From: an uncultured Pseudoteredinibacter sp.
GTDB lineage: Bacteria > Pseudomonadota > Gammaproteobacteria > Pseudomonadales > Cellvibrionaceae
NCBI RefSeq assembly: GCF_947500695.1
Contig: NZ_CANMSS010000005.1
Span: 62,001 to 126,000, forward strand
Direction of reading: 5' to 3'
Length of the DNA stretch: 64,000 nucleotides
In this document: positions 1 to 7,863 of the stretch, piece after piece
Numbering within the stretch: position 1 is the stretch's first letter
How the letters are laid out: each line of letters begins with the position of its first letter
Made by a program: the position numbers and the translations under genes
Notes under the pieces: generated by a model
What the model saw: the letters and a program-made list of their open reading frames with translations, nothing else
Databases searched by the model: none
What the model was told of the DNA's origin: nothing

Positions 1-161
1 CCTGTGCCGCCAGCAGCACGGCGACGATAGTAGTCAACGACCATATCATTAGGCACATTACCTGGTGATGCGGTACGGGTCATGGGAGCCATAACGATAC
101 GGTTTGGCAATTCTAAGTTACCCAGCTTGGCGGGGCGAAATAAGGTTTCTGAGTGGCTCAT
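1..161 (-). CDS. Old Yellow Enzyme family alkene reductase, NemA-like (partial, 5' end only)
   Basis: Only the first 53 or so codons lie in the window; the gene runs off the left edge. The reading begins MSHSETLFRPAKLGNLELPN and continues with an RIVMAPMTR segment and a DYYRRRAAGGT segment. That is the standard N-terminus of FMN-dependent Old Yellow Enzymes of the NemA/xenobiotic reductase group, which reduce activated C=C bonds with NAD(P)H in the cytoplasm. The ATG is preceded by an AAAGAGAG ribosome site. It starts 21 bases after the stop of the TetR gene on the same strand, so the two form a nemR-nemA-like operon. The exact substrate cannot be told from this fragment. Confidence 0.85.
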   Translation of the reverse strand, partial: MSHSETLFRPAKLGNLELPNRIVMAPMTRTASPGNVPNDMVVDYYRRRAAGGT

Positions 162-182
162 AATGCTCTCTTTGAAGGGTGG

Positions 183-791
183 TTAGTGATCGCCTGCTAG
201 CAGCAATTGATCAAGTTGTTGTAAGACAGGGGCGATCCACTCGCCACCATGAATTCTGGAATACTGCAGCGCACCTTTTAGGCTTAAAACAAAAATGCTC
301 GCTTGGGCATTGGCATCGCCTGGAAAGCTAAACTCACCATTTTGGCGACCTTCTTCCAATACTTGGCTGATAAAGTCGAGTTCATGCCGGTCTAAGTCTT
401 GTAGGGTTGGCAATAAGGCCATGGGCAGTTTAGCGACATCGGCTTGCAGCGAACTTAAAGGACAGACTTTATTTGGGCCTTTGGCATAGCTGAGTAAGGC
501 TTGTACAAAGGCGTGTAATTTTTCATGGGCACTAATGTCGTTGGCTCGCAATTGCCGAAAAAGATCTTCATGCCATTGCTTAATGGCTTCACACAGCGCT
601 TGCCCTAGGTCTTCTTTTTTGGGGAAGTGGTAGTGAATACTTGCTTTGGTAATGCCCAGAGCACTGGAGATGTCTTGATAGCTGAAGTTTTCATAGCCAT
701 GGGTTTGCAACAACTCAAGGCTGATTTGAATAATCTCTTGCTTGCGGTTCTTCTTACGAACCTGCTTGATTGGACTGAGTTGCGCTGACAT
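183..791 (-). CDS. TetR/AcrR family transcriptional regulator
   Basis: 202 aa one-component repressor. Residues about 14-62 form the TetR DNA-binding domain, with recognition-helix sequence ITKASIHYHFPKKEDL. The C-terminal ligand domain carries a CPLSSLQAD segment seen in NemR/AcuR-like regulators; a cysteine there could sense electrophiles, but that is inference. It lies directly upstream of, and co-directional with, the Old Yellow Enzyme gene, so autoregulation plus control of that reductase is the simplest reading. A 14-bp perfect palindrome 35 bases before the start codon is a good operator candidate. Confidence 0.85.
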   Translation of the reverse strand: MSAQLSPIKQVRKKNRKQEIIQISLELLQTHGYENFSYQDISSALGITKASIHYHFPKKEDLGQALCEAIKQWHEDLFRQLRANDISAHEKLHAFVQALLSYAKGPNKVCPLSSLQADVAKLPMALLPTLQDLDRHELDFISQVLEEGRQNGEFSFPGDANAQASIFVLSLKGALQYSRIHGGEWIAPVLQQLDQLLLAGDH

Positions 792-825
792 AGGGGTTTT
801 CCACTATTTAATACTGCTTAAATTA

Positions 826-839
826 ACCTACTAGTAGGT
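826..839. promoter_or_regulatory. Candidate TetR operator palindrome
   Basis: ACCTACTAGTAGGT is a perfect 14-bp inverted repeat, with further partial symmetry outward to 821-844. It lies 35 bases upstream of the TetR start codon, where an autorepressor of this family usually binds. Assignment is by position and symmetry only. Confidence 0.6.
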
Positions 840-913
840 AAGTTAATATGGTCAAAAATGACCTTCCCCCGTACTAATTGACCGTTGGGTAGACTTTTAC
901 GGTTAATTTCCCC

Positions 914-1029
914 AGATTTTGTCAGGGCGTGGAACTAAATAGGGGACTGGCAGACTAAGAAGACAGCAAGTTAATTGCTCTCCTCCTATATTGAATACTT
1001 AACCCGTCTTAACAGGCGGGTTTTTTTTG
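914..1029 (+). ncRNA. Possible small RNA ending in an orphan terminator
   Basis: No plus-strand gene lies between the TetR gene and the terminator at 1001-1029, so that terminator must end something else. A weak promoter-like pair, TTGACC at 878-883 and GTTAAT at 902-907 (18-bp spacer), would give a transcript of about 115 nt. It would contain a small hairpin (AGCAA-GTTAA-TTGCT, about 965-979), then an unpaired CTCCTCCT stretch complementary to a Shine-Dalgarno, then the terminator. That layout resembles trans-acting sRNAs. No coding potential was seen. Speculative without expression data. Confidence 0.3.
1001..1029 (+). terminator. Rho-independent terminator
   Basis: AACCCGTCT - TAAC - AGGCGGGTT forms a 9-bp stem with one G-U pair, followed by a run of T. 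It points on the plus strand, where no upstream gene is seen. The 362-bp gap between the TetR and Lrp genes holds this, the operator palindrome and nothing else I can name. Confidence 0.8.
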
Positions 1030-1152
1030 CCTGTAATAAAGTCGTGTGGTTTAGCTTCTATATAGAAAGCCTGCTGTTGTGCGAGTGTAGTATAACGGCT
1101 GAAAACTTAGGGAAGGTTTAAGCTGCTCTTCCCTAAGCGATTGAGGATAGTG

Positions 1153-1623
1153 CTAGATTGGCAGCTGAGTTGTGAATTTAACTTGCTTCAATGCAAAGGT
1201 AGAATTCACCGAGGCCACATTTGGCAAGTGTACTAAGCGGGTTTTCAACACCGTTTCATAGTGATCAACGCTGCCAACAACCACCTTGAGTAAATAGTCC
1301 TTCTCACCACTGGTGGAATAGCACTCCACGATTTCTGGAAACTCTTGTACGGCATTTTCAAAAGCCGTCAATGAGTCTTCATCATGCTTAGTCATGGTGA
1401 TATAAGCGTGGACTGAGACGCCAAGCGAGAGTGAGTCAGGATTCAACAAAGTGACTCGTCCCTGAATTATCCCTTCCTTCTCTAGGCGCTTGATGCGGCG
1501 CCAGCAGGGGGTATGTGAAAGGCCAACCGCCTCTCCCAGCTCGGCCATAGAATAATCAGCATTTTCCTGCAAGGCGCGCAGAATCTTGCGATCAAATTCA
1601 TCCAAGGCAAAGGTATCCGACAT
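1153..1623 (-). CDS. Lrp/AsnC family transcriptional regulator
   Basis: 156 aa, the normal family length. Residues about 6-66 form the AsnC-type winged HTH (SMAELGEAVGLSHTPCWRRI, then KRLEKEGII). Residues about 70-145 form the RAM/AsnC effector domain. The family forms octamers that bind amino acids or related small molecules and act as local regulators. It is divergent from the HSD10-like dehydrogenase gene, separated by 284 bp in which I see no other gene, so it may control that gene. The effector is unknown. Confidence 0.85.
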   Translation of the reverse strand: MSDTFALDEFDRKILRALQENADYSMAELGEAVGLSHTPCWRRIKRLEKEGIIQGRVTLLNPDSLSLGVSVHAYITMTKHDEDSLTAFENAVQEFPEIVECYSTSGEKDYLLKVVVGSVDHYETVLKTRLVHLPNVASVNSTFALKQVKFTTQLPI

Positions 1624-1907
1624 CCTAATATCTCTCTAACTTTTAGTTTAATGTCCTAAGTCTAGTCAGATATTTGGATCTGTCACTAAATGCCAATAAA
1701 TTTACCGACAAATTAGACGAGCGTAACCTGTGCGAAAAATAGTCGGTTGTTTCGAGATGTGGTTGATTAGGGCGCCAAGTAGGCTGATCAAGCCAATTGT
1801 AAGAATCGGACAGGGGGAGATGGCCATCTTTATGGTATAACTGCTCACCAATTTGTGATCGCCTAGTACTGAGCTGGGCTACTAAGAAAATAATCCTTGG
1901 AGATCTT

Positions 1908-2684
1908 ATGGAACTCAATAATAAAGTCGCAATTGTAACGGGCGGTGCCTCTGGTTTGGGCCGAGCTACTTGTGATCAGCTGGTTGCTGCTGGCGTTAAA
2001 GTGGCCATCTTCGATATGAACGAAGAAGCAGGTCAGCAGGCAGTTGCCGATTTAGGCAGTGATCGCGCTTGCTTTAGCGTGGTAAATGTTGCCGATGAGG
2101 CTTCGGTAGCAGCGGGTATTAGCGATGCCATGAATGCCTTTGGTGCGATTCATATTCTAGTGAACTGCGCCGGCATTGCGACTGCCGGTAAAGTGCTTAA
2201 CCGTGAAGGTCAGGCCTTGGATCTTGGCGACTTTAACAAGGTGATCAGCGTAAACCTTGTTGGCTCTTTCAATGTGGCTCGCTTAGCTGCTGAGCAAATG
2301 GCTAAAAATGAGCCTATGGGTGAAGCGCTTGAGCGTGGCGTTATCATCAATACCGCTTCGGTTGCAGCCTTTGATGGCCAAATGGGACAAGCCGCTTACT
2401 CGGCGAGTAAAGGCGGTATTGTTGGTATGACTTTGCCAATGGCGCGTGATTTGGCGGGTGTTGGTGTTCGAGTTAATACTATCGCTCCTGGCATTATGGG
2501 AACCCCATTGTTGGAGTCTCTACCAGACAATGTAAAAGATGCCTTAATCTCCAATGTTCAATTTCCTAAGCGTTTGGGTTTGCCATCTGAGTTTGGTGAT
2601 TTGGTGGTGAGTATCGCGCAGACTGCTTATCTGAATGCCGAAACCATTCGCTTGGATGGTGGTATTCGCATGCAACCGCGTTAA
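1908..2684 (+). CDS. SDR-family 3-hydroxyacyl-CoA dehydrogenase, HSD10-like
   Basis: 258 aa short-chain dehydrogenase. It has the TGGASGLG cofactor motif (11-18), NCAG (86-89), a Ser near 151 and YSASK (164-168). Overall it resembles the HSD17B10 / 3-hydroxy-2-methylbutyryl-CoA dehydrogenase group, including the conserved IAPGIMGTP and GG(I)RM C-terminal segments. Those enzymes oxidise 3-hydroxyacyl-CoA with NAD+ in isoleucine and fatty-acid breakdown. The ATG follows a TTGGAGATCTT ribosome site. It is a single gene followed by hairpins; the divergent Lrp regulator is the only candidate local controller. Confidence 0.8.
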   Translation: MELNNKVAIVTGGASGLGRATCDQLVAAGVKVAIFDMNEEAGQQAVADLGSDRACFSVVNVADEASVAAGISDAMNAFGAIHILVNCAGIATAGKVLNREGQALDLGDFNKVISVNLVGSFNVARLAAEQMAKNEPMGEALERGVIINTASVAAFDGQMGQAAYSASKGGIVGMTLPMARDLAGVGVRVNTIAPGIMGTPLLESLPDNVKDALISNVQFPKRLGLPSEFGDLVVSIAQTAYLNAETIRLDGGIRMQPR

Positions 2685-2718
2685 TTCGGATTGCGTATAG
2701 TGCATTTATATTGCACTT

Positions 2719-2747
2719 AGGATCGAAACCTTTAAGGTTTCGATCCT
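2719..2747. terminator. Hairpin terminator after the dehydrogenase gene
   Basis: AGGATCGAAACCTT and its exact reverse complement are separated by one base, a 14-bp stem. A smaller hairpin, AGTGCA-TTTATAT-TGCACT, lies just before it at about 2699-2717. The T-run after the stem is short, so termination strength is uncertain. Confidence 0.6.
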
Positions 2748-2968
2748 GTTTGCCTCTTGGCACCAATAGCAAAAGACATTCGCTTTAAGCACCTCTATTT
2801 TCTCTTCTTTCCCTGAACATGACGTTTGAACCAAATGTACATGTAGAGCCTGGTTTGCCTTGTGTCGCAATGCTGTCGTATCTATGTCATGGTATGTCAT
2901 ACACAAGACGTTTCTAAAAAGGTGTATCTCGGCAATCATCCCAGTGGTCTGTTGCCGAGGATACAATT

Positions 2969-3301
2969 ATGGATATGCAGTTAAATACAGAAAAATTGAA
3001 ACAGCTACGTGAACACCGAGCCTGGAGTCAGTCCCACCTTGCAGATGTTGCAGGAGTGAGTTTAAGAACGATTCAAAGGGTTGAGAAAAGCGGTGTCGCC
3101 TCCCCAGAAACTGTTAAGGCGATTTGCGCTAGCTATAGTATTGATGTTGCCGATTTGTTGGAGCAACAGAGTATTGTTTCCAATACGGCTTTTGGGGGTG
3201 AGATAGCTATTGCAAGGCCGTGGTTGAATCCACTTGCTATTAAATATTCAGCCATTGCATTTATAGTGGCTTTTATTATCGCGTTTGCTGTTAGTTATTA
3301 A
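2969..3301 (+). CDS. XRE-family HTH protein with C-terminal membrane anchor
   Basis: 110 aa. Residues about 6-62 are a Cro/CI-type HTH (LKQLREHRAWSQSHLADVAG, then a SLRTIQRVE recognition helix). Residues about 87-109 form one hydrophobic segment (YSAIAFIVAFIIAFAVSY) that ends the protein, so the DNA-binding domain would face the cytoplasm from an inner-membrane anchor. Small XRE-TM proteins of this layout occur widely in gammaproteobacteria, but I know of no firm function. Its stop lies one base from the stop of the convergent ion-channel gene. Confidence 0.75.
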   Translation: MDMQLNTEKLKQLREHRAWSQSHLADVAGVSLRTIQRVEKSGVASPETVKAICASYSIDVADLLEQQSIVSNTAFGGEIAIARPWLNPLAIKYSAIAFIVAFIIAFAVSY

Positions 3302-3302
3302 T

Positions 3303-4208
3303 TTAGCGGGTCATCTTTTTAACAAAAACCACCACAAACAAAGCCAGTGTAAAACTGCCCATTAAAGCTTCTATGGCGGCAAATAGTCTGGATAGGCCTG
3401 TAGGTGTTATATCGCCATAGCCTAGTGTGGTAAAGGTTACAATGCTGAAATAGATGCTTTCTAAATAGGCGAGTGTGTTAGCTTTAGCGCTAAGAGAGGA
3501 GTTAAAAGCTACTTCTTCACCAGAAAAGTTTACCCCGGAAAAAAAGTAAAGCGTGGCAAAGCCTAAGATAGTAATGCTGCTAAAGACCACGACTCTAATC
3601 GGCTGCTCGCCGTAGCCACAAAATAAATCTACGATTTTGGATATCAAACGTTTGGTGGAATATTTTGGCATTTGCTTGCGCCGTACCACCATTTCCCGCT
3701 CAAAAAAGTAGCCAGCGTTTTCAAACAGGCCTTGGTTTTCAAAAACCTTACGTAAGTGACGATAGATTTCTTCGGCTTGCTCGTACAGATCAAGTTTCTC
3801 TTCTTGGTTCTGACTTTGGTCGGCTTGTTCTTCTTGGATAACCTTATTGCCCCAATTAACATTTTCAAGCTTGGCGTCATGAAACTTGGTGCCCAGGAGA
3901 TTGCAATCGCTGAGATTTGCGCAATGCAAATTTGCGCCAGTAAAGTCAGCTTTCATTAAAGAACTGCCACTGAGATCCAGCATAAAACAGTGTGCGCCGC
4001 GCATATTAGCGCGATATAAATCACTGTCGATCAATCGATGACCATGCTTTGAGTGTCGATTAACAAGATTGATATTTTCGAGATTGCAAGATTTTAATTT
4101 GAAGTTGCGCATGGCTTGGCCGGTACCTGCGCGCTGTTGCAAGAGTGTGGCCACTTCGTCGTTAGACAGCATTTCACCTTGCTGCCATTTACTATCATCT
4201 TCGAACAC
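3303..4208 (-). CDS. Pentapeptide-repeat protein fused to a two-TM potassium channel
   Basis: 301 aa. Residues about 35-120 are pentapeptide-like repeats (DLSGSSLMKADFTGANLHCA is typical). A charged linker and helical region follow (about 125-185). The C-terminal ion-channel module has a TM near 203-225, a pore helix with selectivity filter TLGYGD (261-266), and a last TM (about 277-296). The filter predicts a K+-selective inner-membrane channel that forms tetramers. The repeat domain would sit in the cytoplasm as a binding or gating platform. The ligand is unknown. It is a lone gene on this strand. Confidence 0.85.
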   Translation of the reverse strand: MFEDDSKWQQGEMLSNDEVATLLQQRAGTGQAMRNFKLKSCNLENINLVNRHSKHGHRLIDSDLYRANMRGAHCFMLDLSGSSLMKADFTGANLHCANLSDCNLLGTKFHDAKLENVNWGNKVIQEEQADQSQNQEEKLDLYEQAEEIYRHLRKVFENQGLFENAGYFFEREMVVRRKQMPKYSTKRLISKIVDLFCGYGEQPIRVVVFSSITILGFATLYFFSGVNFSGEEVAFNSSLSAKANTLAYLESIYFSIVTFTTLGYGDITPTGLSRLFAAIEALMGSFTLALFVVVFVKKMTR

Positions 4209-4298
4209 CCATGGCCCCTTATTGTAAGTTCACTATGTCATCACTGCTCATTTGAGCATAGTCAAAACTTCCAGCTTTGCTAAACGTAAAAAGTGAAA

Positions 4299-4697
4299 TT
4301 AGTTGGGGCTATAGTGCTTACGTAAATGGTTTATGGTTCGCCAAATGAGCAATGCCGAAGCAATGCCGAAGCTGTTGGCGAGGAGGTCAGCGGGATCAAA
4401 GCTACGACCATGCACCCAGAGCTGACCTATTTCCGCCGCGCTGGAAATCAACACGATAGCGATGGTGTCCAGGTTTTTAATAACATTTGGGTAGCGAGCT
4501 AAACCTAGTGCGCCGGTGACGGCTGCCCAGCAGAAAAAGTGAAGGGCTTTATCCCAGATTATAGTGAAGCCTTCACCGGGGCTTGGGCTCAAGTTAAAGA
4601 ACAGGGCGATAGCTAGCAGAACCCCAAACAGATACCAGCGCAGGTAGCGGGTATAACGAACTAAGGAGCTATTTTTAGGGTGGGTCCAAAAGCGCAC
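4299..4697 (-). CDS. VanZ-like family membrane protein
   Basis: 132 aa with four predicted hydrophobic segments. It shows the VanZ-family pattern: a DKALHFFCWA segment, then SSAAEIGQLWVHGRSFDPAD followed by LLANSFG. The family is named for the teicoplanin-resistance accessory protein, but most environmental members have no known role. It is 27 bp downstream of the MarR gene stop, on the same strand, and could be cotranscribed with it. Confidence 0.75.
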   Translation of the reverse strand: MRFWTHPKNSSLVRYTRYLRWYLFGVLLAIALFFNLSPSPGEGFTIIWDKALHFFCWAAVTGALGLARYPNVIKNLDTIAIVLISSAAEIGQLWVHGRSFDPADLLANSFGIASALLIWRTINHLRKHYSPN

Positions 4698-4724
4698 GGG
4701 GCTTCCTGCCGATTGGGTTAATGG

Positions 4725-5177
4725 TTATTCGGGTTCGGTGGCTACCTTAAAGGCACTGTTCGCACGTTTCAATAAATGTAAGAGTTGATCGATTTCTAGT
4801 GGGGTGAGGTCGCCAAGTAACTCCTGGCTCCAGTCTGCATGAGCTTGGGCCATTTCTTCAAACAGCTGTAGACCCTTATCGGTAATGCGAATTTGGATTA
4901 CGCGTCGATCCAGAGGGCTAGCGCTGCGCTCAATAAGGTGTTCATTGACCATTCTATCGACTAATCGAGTGATGTTGCCTCGGCTTGCTAATAGTTGCTC
5001 TGCAACTTTGCCCATGGGCAGGCCTTCAGGGGAATAGCGGTATAGCTGTGCCAGCACATCAAAGCGAGACATGCTCTGCTTAAAACGCTGATGAAAGCGC
5101 GTCTCCATCTCTTGCTCAATGGATTTAGAGCTTTTCGCTAGTTGTAGCCAAACTTTTAGGTATTTATCACTGCTCAT
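4725..5177 (-). CDS. MarR family transcriptional regulator
   Basis: 150 aa winged-helix regulator. The wHTH core spans about residues 35-105, with LPMGKVAEQLLASRGNITRL as recognition region and a DRRVIQIRITDKG wing. MarR proteins of this size often sense aromatic acids or their CoA thioesters. It is divergent from the anthraniloyl/salicylyl-CoA monooxygenase-type gene, and the intervening region holds a 22-bp inverted repeat, so it likely represses that gene and itself. Confidence 0.85.
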   Translation of the reverse strand: MSSDKYLKVWLQLAKSSKSIEQEMETRFHQRFKQSMSRFDVLAQLYRYSPEGLPMGKVAEQLLASRGNITRLVDRMVNEHLIERSASPLDRRVIQIRITDKGLQLFEEMAQAHADWSQELLGDLTPLEIDQLLHLLKRANSAFKVATEPE

Positions 5178-5275
5178 GCGGCTGGATTTCCTTCCTCGCC
5201 CTTGCTGTTGTTTTTGTAGGCGTCTGGGGAGGTATTTTAAGGGTAATTATTCACCAGGGCAAAATATGACTTGTT

Positions 5276-5297
5276 TATATATTACGTGTAATATATA
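5276..5297. promoter_or_regulatory. Candidate MarR operator
   Basis: TATATATTAC-GT-GTAATATATA is a perfect inverted repeat of 10-bp arms and a 2-bp spacer, the size and AT-rich character expected for a MarR-type site. It lies between the divergent MarR gene (start 5177) and the monooxygenase gene (start 5411), and abuts a TTGACG -35-like element. Confidence 0.65.
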
Positions 5298-5410
5298 TTG
5301 ACGGCATAAAGCTTAAAATCTGGGTGCGTTTGCTGGCTTTCACAAGCTGGTTAAAACGGGCTCAAAGTAAACAAATGCTCTTAACAAGATACTCTTAACA
5401 AGAAGGGGTT

Positions 5411-7789
5411 ATGGCCATGAAAATTACAGTGATCGGCGGTGGACCAGGCGGAATGTACTTTGCGCTGCTTACCAAAAAAGCGCATCCAGATTGGGATATT
5501 GAGATTTACGAACAGAACAAATGTGATGACACCTTTGGTTTTGGTGTGGTCTTCTCTGATGATACCTTGGATGAGTTTCTGTCTCGCGACCCTGAATCCT
5601 ATGATCGTATTCGCGATGATTTTGCTTACTGGGATGATATCGTAATCAGTTACAAGGGTGAGAAGATTCGCTGCTCCGGTAATGGTTTTTGCGGTACTTC
5701 CCGCGTTAGTTTGTTGAACCTGCTGCAGGGGCGTTGCCAAGAATTAGGCATCAAGATGCACTTCGAGGCACGTATTGATCCGTCCGAGTATGAAACTCGA
5801 TTTGCGGATTCCGATATGATCTTGGCCTCTGACGGTATTGCTTCCGCTACCCGAGAGTACTTCAAAGAAGGTTTCAATCCTAGCACTGAAATCAAATCTA
5901 ACCGCTTCGTTTGGATGGGCTCGAAGCGTCCGCTAAAAGATTTTACCTACTTCTTTAAAGAAACTGAGCATGGCTTGATTTGTGCCCACACCTATCAATA
6001 TGAGCCGGGCATGTCGACTTGGATCTTTGAGATGTCTGATGAGTGTTATCAGGGCTTTGAATTTGAAGAGCAAAATGAAGAAGACAGCCGCGCCAAGTTA
6101 GAAAAGATTTTCGAAGAAGAGCTGGAAGGTCATGGTTTGATCCTAAACCGTAGCTGGTGGCGTCAATTCCCGCGTATCTTCTGTAACAATTGGTACCACA
6201 AAAATATCACTATCTTGGGTGATGCGAAGGCTTCAGCCCACTATTCAATTGGTTCGGGTACTAAGCTGGCGATGGAGTGTGCCATTGGCCTACATGATGC
6301 GGTGATGGAGAAACATGAAGAGGGCGTAGAGGCCTGCTTTAAGCGTTATGACGAATTACGTCGTACCCCGGCACAAATTGTACAGCACAATGCTGATGTG
6401 TCTTTGGCTTGGTTTGAGCATATGGATCGTTCATGGGATATGGACCCAATGCAGTTTGCCATGGTGGTCATGTGCCGTGCCAAGTCGGTGACCTATGACA
6501 ACTTGATTCTGCGCGATGAAGGCTTTGTGGAAAAAGCCGATACCGAGTGGTATCAGCGCTACTTTGAAGAAACGGGCGTTGATGTGCGTGAATCTCGCCC
6601 GACTCCAATGTTTACGCCTTATAAATTGCGCGACATGGAGCTGCGCAACCGCGTGGTGATGTCACCGATGGCGCAATACTCGGCGGATAAGGATGGCAAC
6701 CTCAGCGAGTGGCATCATATTCACTACAGCAGCCGAGCCACTGGCGGCATGGGCTTGATGTACACCGAAATGACTTGTCCGTCTGCTGGCGCGCGTATTA
6801 CCGAGGGTTGTCCCGGCATGTGGACCGACGAGCATGAAGCTCAGTGGAAGCGTATTGTCGATTTTGTACACAACAATACCGAAACTAAAATCTGTATGCA
6901 GCTTGGTCATGCCGGTCGTAAAGGTTCTACCCAGTTGGGTTGGGAAAAGATGGATATGCCAATCGCCGATAGCGAATCAAACTGGCCACTGGTTTCCGCA
7001 TCTCCCTTACCTTACTTTGATGGTATTTCCCAGGTGCCTGCTGAGCTTGATCGTGCGGCGATGGATCAAATTATCACGGATTTTGTGCAGGCAGCCGCCC
7101 GTGCAGATCGCGCTGGCTTTGATATGTTGGAGCTGCACTGTGCCCACGGCTACTTGTTGGCAAGTTTCCTATCACCGTTAACGAACCAGCGCCGTGATGA
7201 GTATGGTGGTAGTGTGGAAAATCGCATGCGCTTCCCATTAGAGGTCTTTAAAGCGATTCGCGATGTATGGCCGGAAAGCAAGCCGATGGCGATTCGAATT
7301 TCCGCCTGTGACTGGGTAGAAGGCGGTATTAGCGAAGAGGATACCGTCGAGATTGCTAAAGCCTTTAATGCGGCTGGCTGTGATCTAATTGATGTTTCTG
7401 CTGGGCAAACGGTTGCTGAGCAAAAACCAACTTATGGTCGCATGTTCCAAGTGCAGTTCTCAGAAGCCATTCGTAATATAACCGGCTTGGCGACGATGGC
7501 GGTGGGCAATATCACTGATGGTGGCCAAGTTAATACGGTATTGCATACCCGTCGAGCGGATCTGGTGGCGATTGGGCGTCCGCACTTATGGAACCCGTAC
7601 TTCACTCGCCATGAAGCCGCGCGCTATGGTGTGGAAGTGGATCAAGGCTGGGAGAAACAATACCTTAGTGGCCAGGCCCAAGCCTATTCAGTACAGGGTA
7701 AGGCTCGCGAGCAACAGCTAGAATTGCAGCGCAAAGCTAAGCCAAAGCGTCATGCGACTGACCGTACGGATGATTTTCGTCATTCTTAA
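5411..7789 (+). CDS. Bifunctional anthraniloyl-CoA / salicylyl-CoA monooxygenase-oxidoreductase
   Basis: 792 aa two-domain flavoenzyme. Residues about 1-385 form an FAD monooxygenase of the p-hydroxybenzoate hydroxylase fold (GGGPGGMYFAL near 9-19, a GDA motif near 275). Residues about 395-770 form an Old Yellow Enzyme/dienoyl-CoA reductase-like FMN domain (NRVVMSPMAQYSA, then SPLTNQRRDEYGGSVENRM). This fusion is diagnostic for the 2-aminobenzoyl-CoA monooxygenase/reductase type, annotated in many genomes as salicylyl-CoA 5-hydroxylase/oxidoreductase. It hydroxylates and dearomatises the aryl-CoA aerobically. The first ATG has an AAGGGG ribosome site. No CoA ligase or ring-opening genes are adjacent. 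The substrate choice is not settled by sequence. Confidence 0.8.
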   Translation: MAMKITVIGGGPGGMYFALLTKKAHPDWDIEIYEQNKCDDTFGFGVVFSDDTLDEFLSRDPESYDRIRDDFAYWDDIVISYKGEKIRCSGNGFCGTSRVSLLNLLQGRCQELGIKMHFEARIDPSEYETRFADSDMILASDGIASATREYFKEGFNPSTEIKSNRFVWMGSKRPLKDFTYFFKETEHGLICAHTYQYEPGMSTWIFEMSDECYQGFEFEEQNEEDSRAKLEKIFEEELEGHGLILNRSWWRQFPRIFCNNWYHKNITILGDAKASAHYSIGSGTKLAMECAIGLHDAVMEKHEEGVEACFKRYDELRRTPAQIVQHNADVSLAWFEHMDRSWDMDPMQFAMVVMCRAKSVTYDNLILRDEGFVEKADTEWYQRYFEETGVDVRESRPTPMFTPYKLRDMELRNRVVMSPMAQYSADKDGNLSEWHHIHYSSRATGGMGLMYTEMTCPSAGARITEGCPGMWTDEHEAQWKRIVDFVHNNTETKICMQLGHAGRKGSTQLGWEKMDMPIADSESNWPLVSASPLPYFDGISQVPAELDRAAMDQIITDFVQAAARADRAGFDMLELHCAHGYLLASFLSPLTNQRRDEYGGSVENRMRFPLEVFKAIRDVWPESKPMAIRISACDWVEGGISEEDTVEIAKAFNAAGCDLIDVSAGQTVAEQKPTYGRMFQVQFSEAIRNITGLATMAVGNITDGGQVNTVLHTRRADLVAIGRPHLWNPYFTRHEAARYGVEVDQGWEKQYLSGQAQAYSVQGKAREQQLELQRKAKPKRHATDRTDDFRHS

Positions 7790-7806
7790 GCTCTAAGAGC
7801 TGAATT

Positions 7807-7837
7807 ATATAGCCGGCCCCTAAGGGGCTGGCTATAT
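7807..7837. terminator. Bidirectional hairpin between convergent genes
   Basis: ATATAGCCGGCCCC - TAA - GGGGCTGGCTATAT, a 14-bp stem with one G-U pair, sits between the convergent monooxygenase and SGNH-like genes. Neither side has a long T-run. Confidence 0.6.
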
Positions 7838-7863
7838 GCTGCTTAAAACAAGGACAGCTGACA

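Noticed and set aside
1643..1918. 91-codon open frame on the minus strand between the Lrp gene and the SDR
   Set aside because: No ribosome site or family likeness, overlaps the SDR start, and covers its promoter region.
2566..2966. Two open frames on the minus strand opposite the SDR end and the XRE upstream region
   Set aside because: They span the terminator hairpins and match no family.
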